Assembly (NCBI GenBank): GCA_030427525.1
Contig: JAUIBD010000008.1
Coordinates: 1-47,497, forward strand
Direction of reading: 5' to 3'
From: a bacterium
Lineage (GTDB): Bacteria; Patescibacteriota; Saccharimonadia; Saccharimonadales; Saccharimonadaceae
DNA length: 47,497 bases
In this document: piece after piece, positions 43,409 through 47,497 of the stretch
How the letters are laid out: each line of letters starts with the position of its first letter
Numbering within the stretch: position 1 is the first letter of the stretch
The notes under the pieces: model-generated
Seen by the model: the letters and a program-made list of their open reading frames with translations, nothing else
The model's database searches: none
What the model was told of the DNA's origin: nothing
Program-made: the position numbers and the translations under genes

Positions 43409-45751
43409 TTAAAATCGTGGTGGTAATTCTATAATCACGTCCGTCGTCGCAACGGGCTGCGTATTCGTGCCACTTAGCGACGATAAATACACGTCTCCAC
43501 GAAGATTGAACACCTCGGCAGCACCATCTTCGTTGGCACCAGCGGTCCGATACAAGTAAATCTTTTTCGCAATTACCGGGCTATTAAATGTAAGTTGGCG
43601 GTCGCATGTAGTAGTGTCTAGCAGGCCGTCGTCGGTAAACGGCACGAAGTAGTTGCCGCTAAATGCCACGTCACTACACGTGCTGATGTTGCCATCTTCG
43701 TCTGTTGCTGTTGGCGATACTTTTGTTGCTATTAGCCACGGGTCTATTTGCGTCACACCCGGCGCAATCACGATGTTATCGGCCACTATCACGATGCGCG
43801 GAATTTGATCAATCGAAGCAAAGGTACCGGTGTAGCGTAGGTTGCCATTAATGAATGCCGTACCTTCTACATAAAACACACGCCGTTTGTTAGCACTGCC
43901 GCTATCCCAATCGGTCGATGTAAATGTATGATCTGTATTGTAAACGGTGGTAGCGGTGGTGCTAATCGAACTTGCGGCGACGCCCCCATAATTACCAAAT
44001 GCAGGCAGATTCGTGGCGTCTATATTCGCGAAGGTTAATTTGCTCCAGTCTTCTTGTGTAGAACCCGCTGCGGCGCCAGTATACAAGCCATTACCAGAGG
44101 CCATGGCACTGTTGCTGCCATCCGAGAACACGCCATATTCGCCCCAGCTACCGTACAGCTTTGTATCAATCGTATGTGTACTAGTGCCAATATTGCCACC
44201 TACACGAGTGTCACCTCCCCACACCTGTATCGTAGGAAGCTTGCCTGCTTGAGCGCAGGCCATATTGCTATAGCGCCATGAGGTATCGTCGCCAGCGTTG
44301 TCGGTCGGGTCACGTACGCGGGTAAAGAAGCACGTGTACGTACCTGGCGGGTCACTCACAGGGTCGTTGTAGGGCCGCTGATCGACGCTGTCCGAGGCTG
44401 GGTACGACGCACTATAGAAGGGAGGAGAACTACAGCTTAAACGATCCACGGCAGATACATACGAACAGGCATCAGCCGCTGGGTCGATACCTCGTATGGT
44501 GCGATTCGGATCACTACTGTACTTTACAACGTAGATCTCCCATGGATGATTCCCTGGCACATCGCCATCGCCATTTTTCGTTATTCCACCGTCCACATTC
44601 AGCGCTGCGTTCCCTGCATACACATCAGGGTCCACAGATACATATGGCACCAGGCCAAAGTCGCAACTGACGTCGGCATAAATACTGTCGTTTGGAATTG
44701 ATACACTCAGAGTGTTGTTGTGGGGGTCAATGCGTCTATTTCTCCCGTCATTCAGTACGTGCAGTCGATAACTGTCCCCTGGTTTTACAGCGGCATTCGT
44801 TATAACAAGCTGGTTATAGGTGCCGTCGCTCTGTCTTACTTTCCAACGCTTGGTTGCATTACGAAATGAGGTTGTATCAATTAGTCTGAACTGACCTACG
44901 TTATATTCACTCCTGTTAAGTTCTCTTCCGTTTACTGTTACCCACATATAGGTGTCGCCAAAGCCGGCATCCGCGTCGTAAAGCTTTACTGTCCTGTCGA
45001 CTGGGTGAATACTACTGCTGGTATTGCATGGGTATCCGAATGGAACTTTAATCTCTACCTCCTTATTAGGAGCGCTATCGACATTGCCGCTATACGCGCT
45101 TCGCAGGCCAAATTCGTCGTAGTCGCTTTTTTTCAACAGGGCAAGCTTTGCAGTACTATTGCGTGGCCCTACTAGTTTTATACGGTAGTTAAGATCATTC
45201 CCTATTGTTTTATTCAGCCTATCCGCGTTTATGAACCCGCTGTACCCAATCGTTATGTTGGCTTTTTTAAACCCAGACGCATCGTCTATCAAGTTACCGT
45301 TTGGGAAATCAATCGTTTTTCCATAGAATTTATTGGTATTGCAGACATCCTTCAGTGCTACTGTATACAGCTTTTGAACCCCGCCGTCGAGAACTATCTT
45401 TACTTCAAGGTCACCTTGTAAAGAATTCTCTAGATTACAAACCTTACCCTTTTTACCCGTTAAAATCTGTATACCCATGGCTTGACCACCGATGCGTGTC
45501 GAGGTGTTGTTGCCCGGATAGTAGGCAGCCATCTTGTTTTTTAGCACTTGAGCTACGTTGAGGTTCTTCAGGTGAAGATCAACAGCGCCATCGACTCTAT
45601 TAGCCGACACGATTTTATCATTGGTTAACCTGTTAGTGCTAATGTCTGCTGCCCTGGCGGTTGGCTGATATGCCACGCCAAAAAGCAGTGCTACTATCAG
45701 CAGTACCGCCATAGAAAATCGTGCTGTTTGCCTAGTATGCAGACGGTTCAT
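43409..45751 (-). CDS. Large secreted protein heading the pilus locus
   Basis: The 780-residue protein has a signal peptide (about 1-34, MAVLLIVALLFGVAYQPTARA, cut near ARAA). No membrane anchor or LPXTG motif is seen. Residues 35-390 are mixed beta structure; about 395-530 is rich in Ser, Asp and Cys; the C-terminal 200 residues (IDQIPRIVIVADNIVIAPGV, then a repeated turn pattern) look like a beta-helix or beta-solenoid. About a dozen cysteines suggest disulfides. Position upstream of pilM suggests a pilus-tip or surface adhesin, but I recognise no PilY1 domain. The start has GAGGGGAC upstream. Confidence 0.65.
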   Translation of the reverse strand: MNRLHTRQTARFSMAVLLIVALLFGVAYQPTARAADISTNRLTNDKIVSANRVDGAVDLHLKNLNVAQVLKNKMAAYYPGNNTSTRIGGQAMGIQILTGKKGKVCNLENSLQGDLEVKIVLDGGVQKLYTVALKDVCNTNKFYGKTIDFPNGNLIDDASGFKKANITIGYSGFINADRLNKTIGNDLNYRIKLVGPRNSTAKLALLKKSDYDEFGLRSAYSGNVDSAPNKEVEIKVPFGYPCNTSSSIHPVDRTVKLYDADAGFGDTYMWVTVNGRELNRSEYNVGQFRLIDTTSFRNATKRWKVRQSDGTYNQLVITNAAVKPGDSYRLHVLNDGRNRRIDPHNNTLSVSIPNDSIYADVSCDFGLVPYVSVDPDVYAGNAALNVDGGITKNGDGDVPGNHPWEIYVVKYSSDPNRTIRGIDPAADACSYVSAVDRLSCSSPPFYSASYPASDSVDQRPYNDPVSDPPGTYTCFFTRVRDPTDNAGDDTSWRYSNMACAQAGKLPTIQVWGGDTRVGGNIGTSTHTIDTKLYGSWGEYGVFSDGSNSAMASGNGLYTGAAAGSTQEDWSKLTFANIDATNLPAFGNYGGVAASSISTTATTVYNTDHTFTSTDWDSGSANKRRVFYVEGTAFINGNLRYTGTFASIDQIPRIVIVADNIVIAPGVTQIDPWLIATKVSPTATDEDGNISTCSDVAFSGNYFVPFTDDGLLDTTTCDRQLTFNSPVIAKKIYLYRTAGANEDGAAEVFNLRGDVYLSSLSGTNTQPVATTDVIIELPPRF

Positions 45752-45760
45752 GTCCCCTCA

Positions 45761-45766
45761 ATTGTA
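45761..45766 (-). promoter_or_regulatory. Extended -10 of the large secreted protein gene
   Basis: TTATGCTACAAT followed by TGAGGGG. The start codon is 9 nt beyond the -10 box, with GAGGGG lying between them. Confidence 0.5.
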
Positions 45767-45801
45767 GCATAAGCACCATCTGAAAATAATCCTATAAAAG
45801 C

Positions 45802-45859
45802 GAACAGGCGCGACCGACGCCCACAGGTTGCCCCGTAGACGTCGGCTCGCGCCGTGTTC
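45802..45859 (-). terminator. Long GC-rich hairpin after the GC-rich gene
   Basis: GGCGCGA-CGACG pairs with CGTCGG-TCGCGCC across about 18 bp and a 20-nt loop, with GAACA/TGTTC extending the base. On the minus strand it is followed by GCTTTTA, consistent with a terminator. Confidence 0.6.
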
Positions 45860-45890
45860 CTTGACTCCCCTCCTTCCAGGAGGAGTCTTG

Positions 45891-47003
45891 CTAGCTGCCG
45901 ATGCGGACGACCTTGTACCGCTTGACGACGCGCCACTTCAGCACGCCCCAACGCTTGTACTTCGCCATGACCGTGACCTTGGTCCGGTACGGCAGGCCCG
46001 TCTTCCACTTCGACTTGGTCTGCGACGTGAACTGGTGGAAGCTGGACTTAGGCTTCTTGCGCTTGGGCGGCTTCTTGACCTTGATCTTGAACTTGCCAAC
46101 CTTCAGCGAGCCCTTGTCCATGACGACCTTGAGCGCATGTGGCTTCATGCGGTAGATCTTCGCCTTCGGGAAGACCTTCGGCTTCGGCGGAGGCGGCTGC
46201 ACCACCGAGTCACCCGGACACGGCGGTACCACCACGTTCTCGGTGTGCGCCGTGTACAGGGCTCCCCCCGGCACGTCGCGCACCTTGAACTTCAGCTCCC
46301 AGGTGCGCCCAGACCGCAGACCCTCGCGGTCACCCGCGGTGGTCATCACGGCCAGGCCGTCGACGCGCGTGCCGTCCATGATGCGCGTGGCCTGGTCACC
46401 CTCGGTGGCGAAGCTGCCCGTGCTCTCGCTGGCCTGCGGCTTGACGTACTGGGTGTACGCCTTGCCGGGGTCAGCCACCTCCTCGACGGAAGTGGTGAGA
46501 GTCCGGTAGTTGGTACCTCCCGAGTCCTGCAGGCAGTCCAGCCCCACCTCGAACGAGAAGACGTTGTCGGCGGGCGTCACGTCGGCGGTGTTCGGGTACG
46601 TCAGCACGAACTGCGTCTTGCTGATGTTCGGCAGCTGACCGCCGGGCGGGTTGTTGTCCAACACCTCCACGACGATGGTGGCACCGTGAGTCATGTACGG
46701 CTGGTCGCCGTACAGAGACTCGTAGTTCTGCCACGGACCCACCGTGTACGACCAGCGCGGGTCGCTCGACCCGGCGAGTGCCTCGTCCTCGGCCGTGCCG
46801 GCCGGGTCGAAGCAGTACGGCAGCGGCGGCACGCTGTCAATCACGCCGTCCGGGTTGGTCTCGGCGGAGATGACGCACTCCGTCCCGTACGGGTAGTCGG
46901 TGCCCCCGTCGTAGCTGTCTGCCTGAGCAGGTGCCGGGACAAGTCCCAGCAGCCCCAGACCAGTGGATGCGACGAGCAGCCGCACCCAGTACTTGCGAGA
47001 CAT
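45891..47003 (-). CDS. GC-rich secreted basic protein, probably foreign
   Basis: The 370-residue protein has a signal peptide (about 1-28, LLVASTGLGLLGLVPAPAQA, cut before DSYDGG). Residues 30-250 form an acidic beta-rich domain with four cysteines; about 255-370 is strikingly basic, rich in Lys and Pro (KPPPPKP region, then KVKKPPKRKKPKSS). Codon third positions are mostly G or C, unlike every neighbour, and the region of unusual composition matches this gene with its hairpin. The ATG has GAGGAGGGAG upstream. I recognise no family. The look is actinobacterial, so transfer from a host or contamination are both possible. Confidence 0.75.
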   Translation of the reverse strand: MSRKYWVRLLVASTGLGLLGLVPAPAQADSYDGGTDYPYGTECVISAETNPDGVIDSVPPLPYCFDPAGTAEDEALAGSSDPRWSYTVGPWQNYESLYGDQPYMTHGATIVVEVLDNNPPGGQLPNISKTQFVLTYPNTADVTPADNVFSFEVGLDCLQDSGGTNYRTLTTSVEEVADPGKAYTQYVKPQASESTGSFATEGDQATRIMDGTRVDGLAVMTTAGDREGLRSGRTWELKFKVRDVPGGALYTAHTENVVVPPCPGDSVVQPPPPKPKVFPKAKIYRMKPHALKVVMDKGSLKVGKFKIKVKKPPKRKKPKSSFHQFTSQTKSKWKTGLPYRTKVTVMAKYKRWGVLKWRVVKRYKVVRIGS

Positions 47004-47068
47004 GACGTCTCCCTCCTCGGGAATGTTCCCGAACTGTAGGTGGATGCAGCGTTGTAATGGTTGATCTA

Positions 47069-47099
47069 GTATTACCTATGTAGCTAGCTAGTATGTCAA
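47069..47099 (-). promoter_or_regulatory. Promoter upstream of the GC-rich gene
   Basis: TTGACA, 19 nt, TAATAC on the minus strand, in sequence of ordinary composition. The long spacer makes it weak. The stretch 47004-47282 has no other feature except the palindrome at 47228-47255. Confidence 0.4.
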
Positions 47100-47227
47100 A
47101 GAACATGGCCCTATCCGGGCAACGTCTCGACACGCGAGTTGGAGCCACACAGATGAGCCTAGAGCAACCATCAGAACACTGACGATTACGGCATAATTAT
47201 ACTATGTTTACCCCTGTATGTAAAACA

Positions 47228-47255
47228 TAAGCGCTTGCAATTTCTTGCAAGCGCT
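47228..47255. terminator. Perfect palindromic hairpin
   Basis: AAGCGCTTGCAA-TTTC-TTGCAAGCGCTT: a 12-bp stem with a 4-nt loop. It lies 28 nt beyond the stop of the partial gene at 47283 and probably ends its transcript, though no long T-run follows. Confidence 0.6.
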
Positions 47256-47282
47256 TCTCTAATTCTGGCCTACTTTTCAGCG

Positions 47283-47497
47283 CTAGTTGGCCCACTGCCA
47301 CAAACCAAGGTCGTTGTGCTTGTCTTTTATGCCATTCAGTTTGTTGGCATCGCCCACATAGATTAAGCCTTGTGGGGTGAGTGCCATGCGCACATGTAGT
47401 GAGCGTTGGCGACTAGTGGTACCGTTCCACGCAGTTACCTTGCCAGTTTTCGCATTTACTTCGCAAATTCCTGGGCGGTCTACTGTTTCAATCGGGC
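47283..47497 (-). CDS. C-terminal end of a protein cut by the window edge
   Basis: The last 70 residues of an ORF enter from the right (CEVNAKTGKVTAWNGTTS, then PQGLIYVGDANKLNGIKD and DLGLWQWAN before TAG). The pattern of short beta strands with aromatic and Asn/Asp residues suggests a beta-propeller or similar extracellular repeat, but the sample is too short to be sure. Composition is ordinary, unlike the GC-rich gene beside it. Confidence 0.6.
   Translation of the reverse strand, partial: PIETVDRPGICEVNAKTGKVTAWNGTTSRQRSLHVRMALTPQGLIYVGDANKLNGIKDKHNDLGLWQWAN

Noticed and set aside
45828-47039. A 403-residue open frame on the plus strand
   Set aside because: It is the antisense shadow of the GC-rich gene; strong G/C codon bias removes stops on the other strand. 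Its composition (runs of Arg, Leu, Val, His) is not protein-like.

Overview
The window looks like part of a Candidatus Saccharibacteria (TM7/Patescibacteria) genome. This is judged from gene content: a complete type IV pilus locus beside a large secreted protein, a VirD4-like ATPase with no other secretion genes nearby, an LPXTG-anchored surface protein with an N-terminal block I associate with this phylum, short housekeeping proteins and tight packing. It uses the standard genetic code. Base composition is moderate and even, except for one sharply GC-rich gene near the right edge.

Layout. 1-5.1 kb: gyrB-gyrA-DUF212 operon on the minus strand. 5.2-7.7 kb: LPXTG surface protein and a coiled-coil membrane protein. 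7.7-11.4 kb: VirD4-like ATPase and two small membrane or disordered proteins. 11.5-13.3 kb: a gene-poor stretch with one small ORF, a probable decayed gene, an orphan promoter-terminator unit (candidate sRNA) and tmRNA. 13.3-16.4 kb: comM, then infC-rpmI-rplT with an ATA start for infC, then RNase P RNA. 16.4-24.5 kb: Nudix-RNase H fusion, tRNA-Pro joined to a 6S-like RNA, M50 protease, rpmB, a degenerate metallo-beta-lactamase-fold protein, a winged-helix protein, miaA, an alkyltransferase-like protein, a nucleotidase-like protein, thrS with a T-box-like leader, tRNA-Val and a 39-aa leaderless gene. 24.5-32 kb: GT2 glycosyltransferase, tRNA-Thr, tRNA-Asp, superoxide dismutase, PpiC-type isomerase, PH-domain protein, tRNA-Arg, Nudix hydrolase, ndk, uppP and a Xer recombinase. 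32-45.8 kb: type IV pilus locus on the minus strand (large secreted protein, pilM, N, O, a small protein, pilB, T, C, A, D and four minor-pilin-like proteins). 45.8-47.1 kb: GC-rich single-gene island. The right edge holds the C-terminal end of another protein.

How it works together. Pilus assembly ATPases, platform, peptidase and pilins sit in one locus and probably support attachment to a host cell, a role known for this phylum. Gyrase, IF3, L35/L20, L28, tmRNA, RNase P, MiaA and ThrRS are core information-processing genes.

The most notable regulatory signals are a T-box-like attenuator before thrS, whose UGGA bulge matches the U73 discriminator of the tRNA-Thr encoded 2.7 kb away, and a recurrent architecture in which a -10 box lies 6-7 nt before the start codon. 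The latter is seen at eight genes and implies leaderless mRNAs. All homology statements come from recognising motifs by eye; no search was run.
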